In this document: positions 10,641 to 18,766 of the stretch, in pieces
How the letters are laid out: the number at the start of each line of letters is the position of its first letter
Numbering within the stretch: position 1 is the first letter of the stretch
Assembly (NCBI GenBank): GCA_902826095.1
Contig: CADEDN010000026.1
Coordinates: forward strand, 1 to 46,439
Direction: 5' to 3'
DNA: 46,439 nucleotides
DNA from: an uncultured Alphaproteobacteria bacterium
GTDB lineage: Bacteria > Pseudomonadota > Alphaproteobacteria > Caulobacterales > Parvularculaceae
Position numbers and translations under genes: made by a program
The notes under the pieces: model-generated
What the model was told of the DNA's origin: nothing
Database searches by the model: none
The model's input: the letters and a program-made list of their open reading frames with translations, nothing else

Positions 10641-11252
10641 CTAAGGCGCAGCGCGCTCGGGCTGAGACATTCGATAGCGTCCCGTCATCGGCCAGGAGAA
10701 AAGCACGTCTTCGAGCTTTGGCCCCGCCCCGATATTGTGGACCACCATCGGCCAGCCGGAGGCCCCGACGCGATCGGTGACGATCCCGATATGAGGCAGG
10801 AAGCCGGCGTCGCCGCGCAGATTCCAGGCGACGATGTCGCCCGGTCGATAAGAGTTCGGATCGAGACTAGGCGACAAACGCCAGCCCCGCCGAGTCATAA
10901 ATATTTCGAGATTGGGAACACGGCGATGATCGATATTCGGATCCGGCGCCCTGAGACCCCAGAACTGCGGATAGGCGGCGAAGGCGGAATTCATGTCTTC
11001 GTGCACGAGGACCTGCAAATCGACGCCAAGCGCGCGCAGCGCCCGGACGACTTCGTCGGCGCAAACGCCACGGTCGGCGGCGACATCGCCCATCGGATAG
11101 GCGATCCGCTGGTAGGAGGGATCGTAGACGACGCGCGCTCCCGTCCGTTCAATCGCGGCGGCCGACAGCCTGCCGCCAAAGTCGCCGGTCTCGGCGCAAA
11201 CGGGCGCCGCGGCAATCGCCGCAAAAAGCGCGAACCCAAGGGCGTTTCTCAT
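10641..11252 (-). CDS. DUF1287 periplasmic protein
   Basis: With the ATG at 11252 this is a 203-residue protein that starts with a signal peptide (MRNALGFALFAAIAAAPVCAE). The frame is open for 40 more codons upstream, but that part is arginine-rich and unlike the family. The body has the DUF1287 signature: YDPSYQRIAYPMGDVAADRGVCADEVVRALR, VHEDM, DPNIDHRRVPNLEIFM and the later DIVAWNL and HIGIVTD segments. The conserved Cys (GVCADE) and His residues are reminiscent of NlpC/P60 or amidase-like cysteine peptidases, so an action on cell-wall peptides is possible but not shown. Confidence 0.85.
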   Translation of the reverse strand: MRNALGFALFAAIAAAPVCAETGDFGGRLSAAAIERTGARVVYDPSYQRIAYPMGDVAADRGVCADEVVRALRALGVDLQVLVHEDMNSAFAAYPQFWGLRAPDPNIDHRRVPNLEIFMTRRGWRLSPSLDPNSYRPGDIVAWNLRGDAGFLPHIGIVTDRVGASGWPMVVHNIGAGPKLEDVLFSWPMTGRYRMSQPERAAP

Positions 11253-11383
11253 GGTTGGCGAGATTGACGCAGCGATGTGGCGGGATTTGGACCGTCCGCG
11301 GGCGACGAACCGGCGCCGTCCTGCGGCGAACCGCGTGAAATCGCCGAAAAAACGCCTATATCCTTTGGGCAAGGAGGCTGAAA

Positions 11384-11836
11384 ATGTTCCGTGACCATCC
11401 GATCGCTGAAAATGACGCGCTTGACCCCGTGTCGTTCATCCTGAACGTCATCTGGCTTGTCGCTGGCGGGGCGATCGCCGCGTTCGGCTGGTTTTTCGCG
11501 TCGATCATCATGATCGTTTCAATTGTCGGCATCCCTTTTGCGCGCGCGGCCTTTGACATCGGCGTCTACACGCTCTGGCCATTCGGCGTCAGGTCGATCG
11601 CCCGTGACAGACTCTATGGCGAGGACATCGGCACGGGCGCATTCGGATTTCTCGGCAATATCGTCTGGTTCTTTCTCGCCGGCCTATGGCTCGCGATATG
11701 GCATGTTGTCGTCGCGGTCGGCTGCGCCATCACGATCATCGGCCTCCCCTTCGCCTGGGCGCATCTGAAGCTTGCGAGCTTTGCGCTCTGGCCGATCGGC
11801 CGCGCGGTCGTCCGCCACGATATCCGGCGGCGATAG
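11384..11836 (+). CDS. YccF-domain inner-membrane protein
   Basis: The protein has 150 residues and carries two copies of the YccF domain: FILNVIWLVAGGAIAAFGW ... GIPFARAAFDIGVYTLWPFG and FLGNIVWFFLAGLWLAIWH ... GLPFAWAHLKLASFALWPIG. Each repeat has two hydrophobic segments and the G-[IL]-P-F motif followed by a W-P-[FI]-G end. Length and repeat structure match E. coli YccF. The function is unknown. The ribosome-binding site AAGGAGG lies at a good distance before the ATG. It is a single-gene unit, convergent with the large secreted protein gene that ends 8 bases after it. Confidence 0.88.
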   Translation: MFRDHPIAENDALDPVSFILNVIWLVAGGAIAAFGWFFASIIMIVSIVGIPFARAAFDIGVYTLWPFGVRSIARDRLYGEDIGTGAFGFLGNIVWFFLAGLWLAIWHVVVAVGCAITIIGLPFAWAHLKLASFALWPIGRAVVRHDIRRR

Positions 11837-11844
11837 GCGATTGG

Positions 11845-13842
11845 CTAACACGCCGCTCCGTGCGCAGGCGCGCCCGGAGAATATTCAATCGCATACACTC
11901 TAAGGTCGTAAGGCGGGACGCGGCCGGCGACCGACACTTTCTTTCCCGCGCGCGAACAGGCAAGCGGCTGGTCGGTCAAATACTCGCGCACCGCATCGAC
12001 TTTCCCGCCAATTTCGGCGGTGACGGTTCCATTCCAGGTCGCACCGGAATTGTTGATGATCGTCGTGACGAGCCTTCCTTGCGCCGTATTGAATAAGATC
12101 TGGGCCGGCGGGCCGGCGACCCGCGCGGGTGCTACTTGAAATGCCAGCGAATCTAGAAGGCGCACGCCCACCTTCAAAAGCTCGTCTCTCGCGCTTGTTT
12201 GCAGGTAGTCTGGCGTTGTCAGGATGACGCGTCCGGCGCCGACCGCATTCGCGGCGATCAGCGTGTCGCCCCCGGCGGTCGCAGCCAAGGCCTTCGCCGA
12301 CACGAGCGCGACTCGACGGTAGCGAAAGGGCTTTTCCAAATACGCTTTATTGTCAGCCAGCCATCTTGAGGCGCTATCCGTTTGATAGGCAGCGACTAAT
12401 CGGACCCCGAGCAATGCCTCATCGGCGACGCTCGCCTGCCTTGCATTGACCACGAGCGTCCCGCCGCGTCTGACCCATGCTTCGAGCGCGCTGCGCAGCC
12501 TGGCGTCGATGACCACTCCACCCGCGAGCACGATGATTTTATAGCGTGCAAAGGCCGCGGGCGAAGCGCTGTCCTGCACGATGTCGATCACGTCCCCCCA
12601 ACGGGTTGTCGGCATCGGCTCAAAGGGCCTTGGATCGCCGCCACTGGCCAGAAACTGCTGATAACCCTGCGGCGTCGAAAATGGCGCGCCAGGAATCGTC
12701 CCATGGAGCGAATGGCCGGGAAAAGCGAGCCTCAGCAAATTATCGATCATGTAGTCGCCGGAAGAATACGGGATATCCTGGTACCAAACCGCATCTTGCT
12801 GATTGTACGGCCCGTGTTTGGTGTCAAAGCCGCTGTGCCGGCTGATCATCAGCGCCAACGGGACGACCGGCGCCCCGATGTCCGGATGCCGACGCAGGGA
12901 AAAACTGGCGAAGCTCTTAACCATGCGTCCAAAGGGATTGAACGTCGTTCCGCTAGGGTCAAAATAGAGCGTCGGTTCGATCTGAAGGATGTGCGCGCCG
13001 GCTAGGTAGGCGGCGTAGAAATGCCGCCGCAGATAGCTGACCGACCAGCCGCCCGTCTGCCTGCCTTGAGCGTCAAAAGTTGTCGCAGAATCGGCGGCGG
13101 TCCTCCAGGTAGAAATATCGATCCCCCACGGACGATCAAACTGGCGGCCGGCGCCGCGTATGAAGGCGACGCCCGTCGCAATATCGCCAAGCTCATCGAT
13201 CCCGCGCTCAAGAAGGCCGACATCGACGCCCATGCGAAACGCGTCAAAAGCGTTCGGAGAATAATCCGTCACTGCCGCGAGCCGGCAAGGACGCTCCGAC
13301 ACGGGCCTGTTCAAATGCGCGCCGAGCGGCGGCGACTGCGTAAGATAGTAGTCCAGGAAGCGGGCATGCGCCGCAGCGCGCGAAAGTCCGGCATAGCTCG
13401 GCCGGCCGGCAGGAACCCATGCGCCGCCGCTCTGATCCCATTCAAGCATCAAACTCCAGATGCCGCCGACAGGCGAAGCTGCGCAGATTCGCCCGGCAGC
13501 AACGCGTTGGAATTCGATTTGCGCCGCCGTATCGCCATTGACGTGCGAGGCGCCTTGCATATGAAAGTTGAGCGGAATCGCCCGGCTGCCGATGAAGTCA
13601 GCCATGCCGGCGTCGGCTGGCGGCCAGAACGCGACCATGTTGGCCATGCCGGTCCCGACGACGCTGGCGGCGTCGGGGTTTGAATAGCCGATGGGGCCGT
13701 AGAATTCCGCCGACACTCGAAAACTGGTGCGCTCAGATTGAGCGCGGACGGGCTGACTGGCGACCAACGCACTGACGACCGACAGCGCCGCGGACCACAC
13801 AAGAGCGCCGACGAACCGCACTGGTCGCCCTTGCACGATCAT
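11845..13842 (-). CDS. Large secreted protein, glycoside-hydrolase/GATase-like (function unknown)
   Basis: This 665-residue protein starts with a signal peptide ending near VRA/QS (about residue 35). A middle region (about 200-330) has IDISTWRTAADS and a stretch around AGAHILQIEPTLYFDPSG that look like a TIM-barrel glycosidase. Around residues 415-490 is a segment (KIIVLAGGVVID...ALEAWVRRGGTLVVNA) like the beta-galactosidase trimerisation / class I glutamine amidotransferase-like fold used by GH42 and related enzymes. The last about 100 residues resemble a beta-sandwich. I cannot assign a family or substrate. A GGAG site precedes the start, and an inverted repeat (CTGACG-N7-CGTCAG, 13879-13897) lies just upstream. 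Confidence 0.6.
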   Translation of the reverse strand: MIVQGRPVRFVGALVWSAALSVVSALVASQPVRAQSERTSFRVSAEFYGPIGYSNPDAASVVGTGMANMVAFWPPADAGMADFIGSRAIPLNFHMQGASHVNGDTAAQIEFQRVAAGRICAASPVGGIWSLMLEWDQSGGAWVPAGRPSYAGLSRAAAHARFLDYYLTQSPPLGAHLNRPVSERPCRLAAVTDYSPNAFDAFRMGVDVGLLERGIDELGDIATGVAFIRGAGRQFDRPWGIDISTWRTAADSATTFDAQGRQTGGWSVSYLRRHFYAAYLAGAHILQIEPTLYFDPSGTTFNPFGRMVKSFASFSLRRHPDIGAPVVPLALMISRHSGFDTKHGPYNQQDAVWYQDIPYSSGDYMIDNLLRLAFPGHSLHGTIPGAPFSTPQGYQQFLASGGDPRPFEPMPTTRWGDVIDIVQDSASPAAFARYKIIVLAGGVVIDARLRSALEAWVRRGGTLVVNARQASVADEALLGVRLVAAYQTDSASRWLADNKAYLEKPFRYRRVALVSAKALAATAGGDTLIAANAVGAGRVILTTPDYLQTSARDELLKVGVRLLDSLAFQVAPARVAGPPAQILFNTAQGRLVTTIINNSGATWNGTVTAEIGGKVDAVREYLTDQPLACSRAGKKVSVAGRVPPYDLRVYAIEYSPGAPAHGAAC

Positions 13843-13878
13843 GCGCTCGCTCCGGAAAACATCGGGCGCATCATAGTC

Positions 13879-13897
13879 CTGACGCCAGCGACGTCAG
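13879..13897. promoter_or_regulatory. Inverted repeat upstream of the secreted-protein gene
   Basis: CTGACG and CGTCAG are perfect inverted copies separated by 7 bases, 37 bases before the ATG at 13842. The position suits an operator or a 5'-UTR hairpin. This is only a sequence observation; no regulator is known. Confidence 0.25.
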
Positions 13898-13941
13898 AAT
13901 TACAAAGCGAATAACCGTCGATAGAGGCCCGCAAGCGGCGA

Positions 13942-14289
13942 TCAGGTCTCCGCCAGCACTTCAAAGCCGCCGAAGATCATTCTTCTTCCGTCGAATGGCA
14001 TCGCCATGCCCGTCAGGCGCGGATCCGCCATCGCTTTTTCAAAGCCGGCGTCGCGCGCCGCTCGCGAAGGCCATTCGATCCAGCCGAAAACGACTGTCTC
14101 GCTGGCCTCCTTTTTCACCGCTAACGGGAATGAGGTGAGCTTGCCGTCCGGCACGTCATCGCCCCAGCAATCGACGACGCGAAGCGCGCCGTGTTCCTTG
14201 AAGACGACGCCCGCGAGCTTGATGTGCTTGATGTAATCCGCCTTGCTCGCTGTCGGCGCCGCGGCGACAAATCCGTCAACATAAGTCAT
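13942..14289 (-). CDS. DUF1428 protein
   Basis: This 115-residue protein belongs to the DUF1428 family of small dimeric alpha/beta-barrel (EthD/YbaA-like) proteins: MTYVDGFVAAAPTASKADYIKH, VDCWGDDVPDGKLTSFPLAVK, FGWIEWPSRAARDAGFEKAM and PFDGRRMIFGGFEVL are all family segments. The ribosome-binding site AGGAG is well placed. It is the last gene of a minus-strand trio (SRPBCC, VOC, DUF1428) with 9 bases to the VOC gene. Biochemical function unknown. Confidence 0.9.
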   Translation of the reverse strand: MTYVDGFVAAAPTASKADYIKHIKLAGVVFKEHGALRVVDCWGDDVPDGKLTSFPLAVKKEASETVVFGWIEWPSRAARDAGFEKAMADPRLTGMAMPFDGRRMIFGGFEVLAET

Positions 14290-14298
14290 GTCAAACTC

Positions 14299-14781
14299 CT
14301 ATCTCTCATATGCTTCCCGAATCCTCGCGATATTGATCTTCGTCATCGGCATGATCGCAGCCCACACTCGCGCGCCCTTCTCGGGATCGGCCAACATCTT
14401 GTCGATCCCATCCGGAATGATTTGCCAGGAGAGGCCGAAGCGGTCCTTCAACCAGCCGCACCGGCTCTCGGCGCCGCCATTGGCCGTCAGCTCCGTCCAA
14501 AGCCGATCAATCTCGTCTTGCGTCTCGCAGAGAGCGACAAGCGAGGCCGCCTCCGACAGTCTGAAGCGCCTACCGCCATTCAACGCCGCGAACTCGACGC
14601 CGTCAAGTTCAAAGCGCGTCAGCATCGCGGTCCCTTTCGGCATCATGCCGCCTTCAGGATAGCGCGTAACGCCGATGATGCGGGAATTCGGGAACAGAGA
14701 AACATAGAAATTCGCTGCTTCCTCGCCGTTGTCGTCATACCAAAGACACGTCGAAATCCGCCGCGTAACAGGCATCTCCAT
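14299..14781 (-). CDS. VOC-family (PhnB/YdcE-like) protein
   Basis: The 160-residue protein is of the vicinal-oxygen-chelate fold, in the subgroup often labelled 3-demethylubiquinone-9 3-methyltransferase-like or PhnB. Visible family segments are ISTCLWYDDNGEEAANFYVSLFPNSRI, LDGVEFAALNGG and CGWLKDRFGLSWQIIP. Its metal ligands and substrate are not known; the 'methyltransferase' name in databases is not supported by any SAM motif here. A GAGGG site precedes the ATG at 14781. It is the middle gene of the SRPBCC-VOC-DUF1428 operon. Confidence 0.88.
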   Translation of the reverse strand: MEMPVTRRISTCLWYDDNGEEAANFYVSLFPNSRIIGVTRYPEGGMMPKGTAMLTRFELDGVEFAALNGGRRFRLSEAASLVALCETQDEIDRLWTELTANGGAESRCGWLKDRFGLSWQIIPDGIDKMLADPEKGARVWAAIMPMTKINIARIREAYER

Positions 14782-14803
14782 TCCCTCTTCGCAATCTTAC
14801 GCC

Positions 14804-15250
14804 TCATTCGGTTATTTCGGCTTCGACGAGCTTGGCGAGGAGCGCCAGCGATTGCTGCCATCCGAGATAGCACGCCTCCGCCGGTATGGCGGCGGGAACG
14901 CCGGACTGCTCGATATTGAGGTCCGTCCCGAGCGGAACCGCCTTGAGATTTACCGCCGTCCTCATTTCTCCCGAAAGGTTTGGGTCGTCAAACACATCCG
15001 TATAAAGAATGCGTTCGTAGGGCTTGAGCTCCAGATATTGGCCGCCGAACGAATGCGACTTGCCGGTCGAAAAATTGGCGAAACTCATCTTGTAAGCGCC
15101 GCCGACCTGTGCGTCCATAAGATGGACCTTGCCGGTGAATCCATTTGGCGGAAGCCATTTCTCGATCGCGCTGGGGTCAAGAAACGCGCGGTAGATGCGC
15201 TCCGACGGCGCGCGCAACACGCGGTGAAGACGGATCGTATTGTTGGACAT
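14804..15250 (-). CDS. SRPBCC (AHSA1/START-like) protein
   Basis: The ATG at 15250 follows a good AAGGAGC site and gives 148 residues; the frame is open upstream to a TTG but that extension has no family character. The protein has the AHSA1/SRPBCC opening (TIRLHRVLRAPSERIYRAFLDPSAIEKWLPPNGFTG), the HSFGGQYLELKPYERILYTDVFDDP core and the C-terminal CYLGWQQSLALLAKLVEAEI helix. The fold makes a hydrophobic cavity for a ligand. It is the first gene of the operon with the VOC and DUF1428 genes, an association seen in other alphaproteobacteria. Function unknown. Confidence 0.9.
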   Translation of the reverse strand: MSNNTIRLHRVLRAPSERIYRAFLDPSAIEKWLPPNGFTGKVHLMDAQVGGAYKMSFANFSTGKSHSFGGQYLELKPYERILYTDVFDDPNLSGEMRTAVNLKAVPLGTDLNIEQSGVPAAIPAEACYLGWQQSLALLAKLVEAEITE

Positions 15251-15473
15251 CACCAAGCTCCTTTCATGCAATCTAGCAGCGGACATTGTCCCGAGGATTG
15301 CGACCTGCTTCCCGACGCTGCGCCCGAGGCTGATTGTGGCGCGCATCCTTGTCGAACCGCGCCACGATAAGGCGCGATGGGCGGGTCGCAATGCGCCTGC
15401 TGCGTCTTTTTGGTGAGGCGTCGCTGAAATCAATGTAAGGTCGCCGCCTTGCGCCTTTCAATAGGAGTGAATA

Positions 15474-16913
15474 ATGCGCCTCGCCGCCGCCGCGACCGCC
15501 CTCGCCTTCAGTCTTTCGCCCGTCCTTGCGGCGGATCCGCCGGCGCTGACGCCGGAGGCTGCGAGAATCATCGCCGATATCGATGCGCGGCACGGACAGA
15601 TTTCAGGCCTCGCCTCCAGAATCTGGGGCTACGCCGAAGTCGGCTACAAGGAAACGCAATCCTCAAAGCTCCTCGCCGACACGCTTGAAGCGGAAGGATT
15701 CGCCGTGAAACGCGGCGTCGCCGGCATCCCGACGGCCTTCGTCGCCGAGTGGGGCGGCGGCGGGCCAATTATCGGCGTCCTTGCGGAATTCGACGCCCTG
15801 CCCGGCATCAACCAGGATGCAAGCGCGGAACGCACGCCGATCGACGGCAAGAGCGCGGGACACGCCTGCGGCCACAATCTGTTCGGGGCGGGATCAGTCG
15901 GCGCGGCGATTGCGATCAAGAACTGGCTCGCCGAATCAAAGACGCCCGGCGTCATTCGTCTCTACGGCACGCCCGCCGAAGAAGGCGGCTCCGGCAAGGT
16001 CTATCTGGTGCGCGACGGCCTCTTCAAGGACGTCGACGTCGTCCTTCATTGGCATGCGGATGATGAAAATTCGGCGGAAGCGGAAACGAGCCTCGCCAAT
16101 CGCTCGGCGAAATTCCGCTTCAAGGGGATGTCGGCGCACGCCGCCGGCGCGCCGGAGCGCGGCCGATCCGCGCTCGACGGCGTCGAAGCGCTCAACATGA
16201 TGGTCAATATGATGCGCGAGCACGTGCCGCAGGACGCGCGCATCCATTACGTCATCACCAAGGGCGGCGCGGCGCCGAATGTCGTGCCGGACTCGGCCGA
16301 GGTTTTCTATTATGTCCGACATCCAAAGCCGCAGGGTGTTGAAGACATCTGGGCGCGGGTCGAGGACGCCGCGCGCGGCGCGGCGCTCGGCACCGGCACA
16401 TCGGTCGAATGGGAGGTCATTCACGGCTCCTATCCGCTCCTCGTCAACGAAACGCTCGCCAAGATGATGCACGAGAAGCTGACCATGGTCGGCGGCGTCG
16501 CCTATTCAAAGGAAGAGGCGGCCTACGCGAAGAAGATTTATGCAACGCTTGAAAGTCCCGATCGCGGGCTCGGGGACGAAACGAAAGTCCAGCCGTACAA
16601 GACCTCCTTGAGCTACGGGTCGACCGATGTCGGCGACGTGTCCTGGGCGGCGCCGACGGTCGGCCTCAACACCGCCACCTGGATTCCAGGGACGCCCGCC
16701 CATTCCTGGCAAGCGGTCGCCGCGAGCGGCATGTCGATCGGCCACAAGGGGGCGACGAACGCCGCGAAGACATTGACGCTTGCAGCGATCGACCTTTATC
16801 AGAACCCCGAGCTTCGCGCCGCCGCGCGCGCGGAATTTGAAGAAAAGCGAAAGGGGGTCAAATACAGGCCGCTGCTCGGCGACAGGAAACCCGCGCTCGA
16901 TTATCGCGACTGA
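15474..16913 (+). CDS. Exported M20-family amidohydrolase (AbgB-like)
   Basis: This 479-residue protein has a signal peptide (MRLAAAATALAFSLSPVLAAD) and then an M20 zinc amidohydrolase. The metal-binding GHACGHN is at 129-135, an EEGGSGK segment follows, and the dimerisation domain starts near SAHAAGAPERGRSALDGVEA. It most resembles AbgB, the p-aminobenzoyl-glutamate hydrolase subunit, and the indole-acetyl-amino-acid hydrolase group. AbgB itself is cytoplasmic, so the signal peptide suggests periplasmic hydrolysis of acyl- or aryl-amino acids. The ribosome-binding site TAGGAGTG is clear. It is followed, a few bases later, by the flavin oxidoreductase gene. Confidence 0.88.
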   Translation: MRLAAAATALAFSLSPVLAADPPALTPEAARIIADIDARHGQISGLASRIWGYAEVGYKETQSSKLLADTLEAEGFAVKRGVAGIPTAFVAEWGGGGPIIGVLAEFDALPGINQDASAERTPIDGKSAGHACGHNLFGAGSVGAAIAIKNWLAESKTPGVIRLYGTPAEEGGSGKVYLVRDGLFKDVDVVLHWHADDENSAEAETSLANRSAKFRFKGMSAHAAGAPERGRSALDGVEALNMMVNMMREHVPQDARIHYVITKGGAAPNVVPDSAEVFYYVRHPKPQGVEDIWARVEDAARGAALGTGTSVEWEVIHGSYPLLVNETLAKMMHEKLTMVGGVAYSKEEAAYAKKIYATLESPDRGLGDETKVQPYKTSLSYGSTDVGDVSWAAPTVGLNTATWIPGTPAHSWQAVAASGMSIGHKGATNAAKTLTLAAIDLYQNPELRAAARAEFEEKRKGVKYRPLLGDRKPALDYRD

Positions 16914-16937
16914 CGGATGCTCATAGGAAAACTCGAC

Positions 16938-17900
16938 ATGACCACATTCGCCGACATCAAAGGGAAAATGCGCATCCCCGCCATCGGGGCGCCATTGTTC
17001 ATCGTCTCCAATCCAAAGCTCGTCATCGAGCAGTGCAAGGCCGGTATCATCGGCTCCTTCCCGTCGCTCAACGCGCGCCCGCAGGAGCGGCTCGACGAGT
17101 GGATCATCGAGATCAAGGAGGCGCTCGCGGCGCACGACGCGGCGCATCCGGGCCGTCCGTCGGCGCCCTACGCCGTTAACCAGATCGTTCACCGCTCGAA
17201 CGACCGGCTGATGAAGGACATGGAATCATGCGTCCGGCACAAGGTTCCCGTGGTCATCTGCTCGCTTGGCGCGCGCGAGGACGTCTATCAGGCGATCCAT
17301 TCCTATGGCGGTCTCGTCCTGCACGATGTCATCAACAACACCTTCGCCAAGAAGGCGATCGAGAAGGGCGCGGACGGCCTCATCCTCGTCGCCGCCGGCG
17401 CCGGCGGTCATGCGGGCGTCATTTCGCCCTTCGCGCTGGTCCAGGAAATCCGTGAATGGTTTTCGGGGCCGATCGCGCTTTCCGGATCAATTGCAACCGG
17501 CGGGGCGGTATTGGCCGCCGAAGCGATGGGCGCCGATTTCGGCTATATCGGCTCGCCTTTCGTGGCGACGGACGAAGCGAACGCCAGCGACGCCTACAAG
17601 GATGCGATTGTCAAATACGGCGCCGACGACATCGTCTACACAAATCTTTTCACTGGCGTGCACGGCAATTATCTAAAGCCCTCCATCGTCGCCGCGGGGC
17701 TCGATCCCGACAATCTGCCGGTAAGCGACCCCTCAAAAATGAATTTCGGCTCCGGCGGCAACACAGAAGCGAAAGCATGGAAAGATATCTGGGGTTGCGG
17801 TCAGGGGATCGGCGCGATCAAGAAGCGCGGCCCTGTCGGCGCCTATATTGACCAGCTGGCTGTCGAATACGCCGCCGCTCGACAGCGATTGTGCCGTTAG
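16938..17900 (+). CDS. Nitronate monooxygenase-type flavin oxidoreductase
   Basis: This is an FMN TIM-barrel enzyme of the nitronate monooxygenase / 2-nitropropane dioxygenase family. The start used is the ATG at 16938 (MTTFADIKGKMRIPAIGAPLFI), with AGGAA upstream; an ATG at 16917, 3 bases after the amidohydrolase stop, is the alternative. FMN phosphate-binding regions are visible at VAAGAGGHAGVISPFALV and GSIATGGAVLAAEAMGADFGYIGSPF. The substrate could be alkyl nitronates or an enoyl intermediate. The spacing suggests co-transcription with the amidohydrolase. Confidence 0.88.
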   Translation: MTTFADIKGKMRIPAIGAPLFIVSNPKLVIEQCKAGIIGSFPSLNARPQERLDEWIIEIKEALAAHDAAHPGRPSAPYAVNQIVHRSNDRLMKDMESCVRHKVPVVICSLGAREDVYQAIHSYGGLVLHDVINNTFAKKAIEKGADGLILVAAGAGGHAGVISPFALVQEIREWFSGPIALSGSIATGGAVLAAEAMGADFGYIGSPFVATDEANASDAYKDAIVKYGADDIVYTNLFTGVHGNYLKPSIVAAGLDPDNLPVSDPSKMNFGSGGNTEAKAWKDIWGCGQGIGAIKKRGPVGAYIDQLAVEYAAARQRLCR

Positions 17901-17907
17901 CGCTAAC

Positions 17908-18627
17908 TTAATTTTGACCTTTTAGCGGCGCGGAAGAGTCCGGGCCGCCAAGAAGTTCGCCGTCTAGTCCTTCCGGCGGCGCCGGCGATTCAGAGGCGGG
18001 CGCATCGGGAAGGTCGTCAACCGCAATTGACGCCGGCGCAATCTCCGCCTGTTCATCAGTCGGCGCGGATGTCGCCTCAATCGGCGTCACTTCCTCATAG
18101 GATTGAACGCTGGCGGCGATCGGCGCTGGCGAATCATCAATGGTGCGCGAAAGGCTGTTGCGAGTCTCGGCGAGCTTCGTTTCGCCTTTCAGCCGGCGCT
18201 GGACGGCCTTGGCCGCATCCGCTTCGGATTGGCGCACCATTTTTTGCCCCTTCGTCCGGCTTACTTCGGCATCGGCCCAGATATTCGCAATATCGGCCAG
18301 CGCGCGCGCTTCGGACGCCGCCTCGCGCGAGGTCGTCGCAAAGCCGATCCGTTCGCGCATTAGTTTGTAGGCAGTCTTCTGCGTTTCGATGACCGCGTCG
18401 CTGTCCGCGACCTGCCGTTCCCCCGCAAGCCGCAGCGTTTCGGAAGCGTCGGTTTCAGCGTTCGCGCGGGCGATCTCCTTCATCGCCGCCGCCTCTTTCT
18501 TCTTGAGGTCGCGATGGACCTTTTCAAAGCCGGCAAGAACCCGGACATTTTCCTGCGCTGCGACATCCTGCGCGGCGCATAGCGAAGCCCCCGCCATGAC
18601 GGCGAAAGCGGCGAACAATATACGCAT
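17908..18627 (-). CDS. Secreted coiled-coil protein of unknown function
   Basis: The start at 18627 follows AGGGGCC and gives 239 residues with a signal peptide (MRILFAAFAVMAGASLCAAQ). The mature part is helical, rich in Ala, Glu, Lys and Arg from about 25 to 165, with heptad-like spacing suggesting a coiled coil. A Pro/Ala/Glu/Ser-rich, probably disordered, acidic tail follows. No enzymatic motif is seen. It converges with the flavin oxidoreductase gene, 7 bases from its end. It is probably periplasmic. Confidence 0.7.
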   Translation of the reverse strand: MRILFAAFAVMAGASLCAAQDVAAQENVRVLAGFEKVHRDLKKKEAAAMKEIARANAETDASETLRLAGERQVADSDAVIETQKTAYKLMRERIGFATTSREAASEARALADIANIWADAEVSRTKGQKMVRQSEADAAKAVQRRLKGETKLAETRNSLSRTIDDSPAPIAASVQSYEEVTPIEATSAPTDEQAEIAPASIAVDDLPDAPASESPAPPEGLDGELLGGPDSSAPLKGQN

Positions 18628-18766
18628 GGATGGCCCCTGCCGCACTCGAATCCTGCTTCAAATTGCCGGATGATCCCTCCCATTGCAAGTTAACAGAAGG
18701 GCGCTGTCGCCGCTGGGCGGGCGCGTCTAGGGATGCCGACACCCTTCGCTTCGAAAGAGGATTTCC

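Noticed and set aside
14299-14781. A ubiquinone methyltransferase role for the VOC protein
   Set aside because: No SAM-binding motif; the label is a database carry-over.
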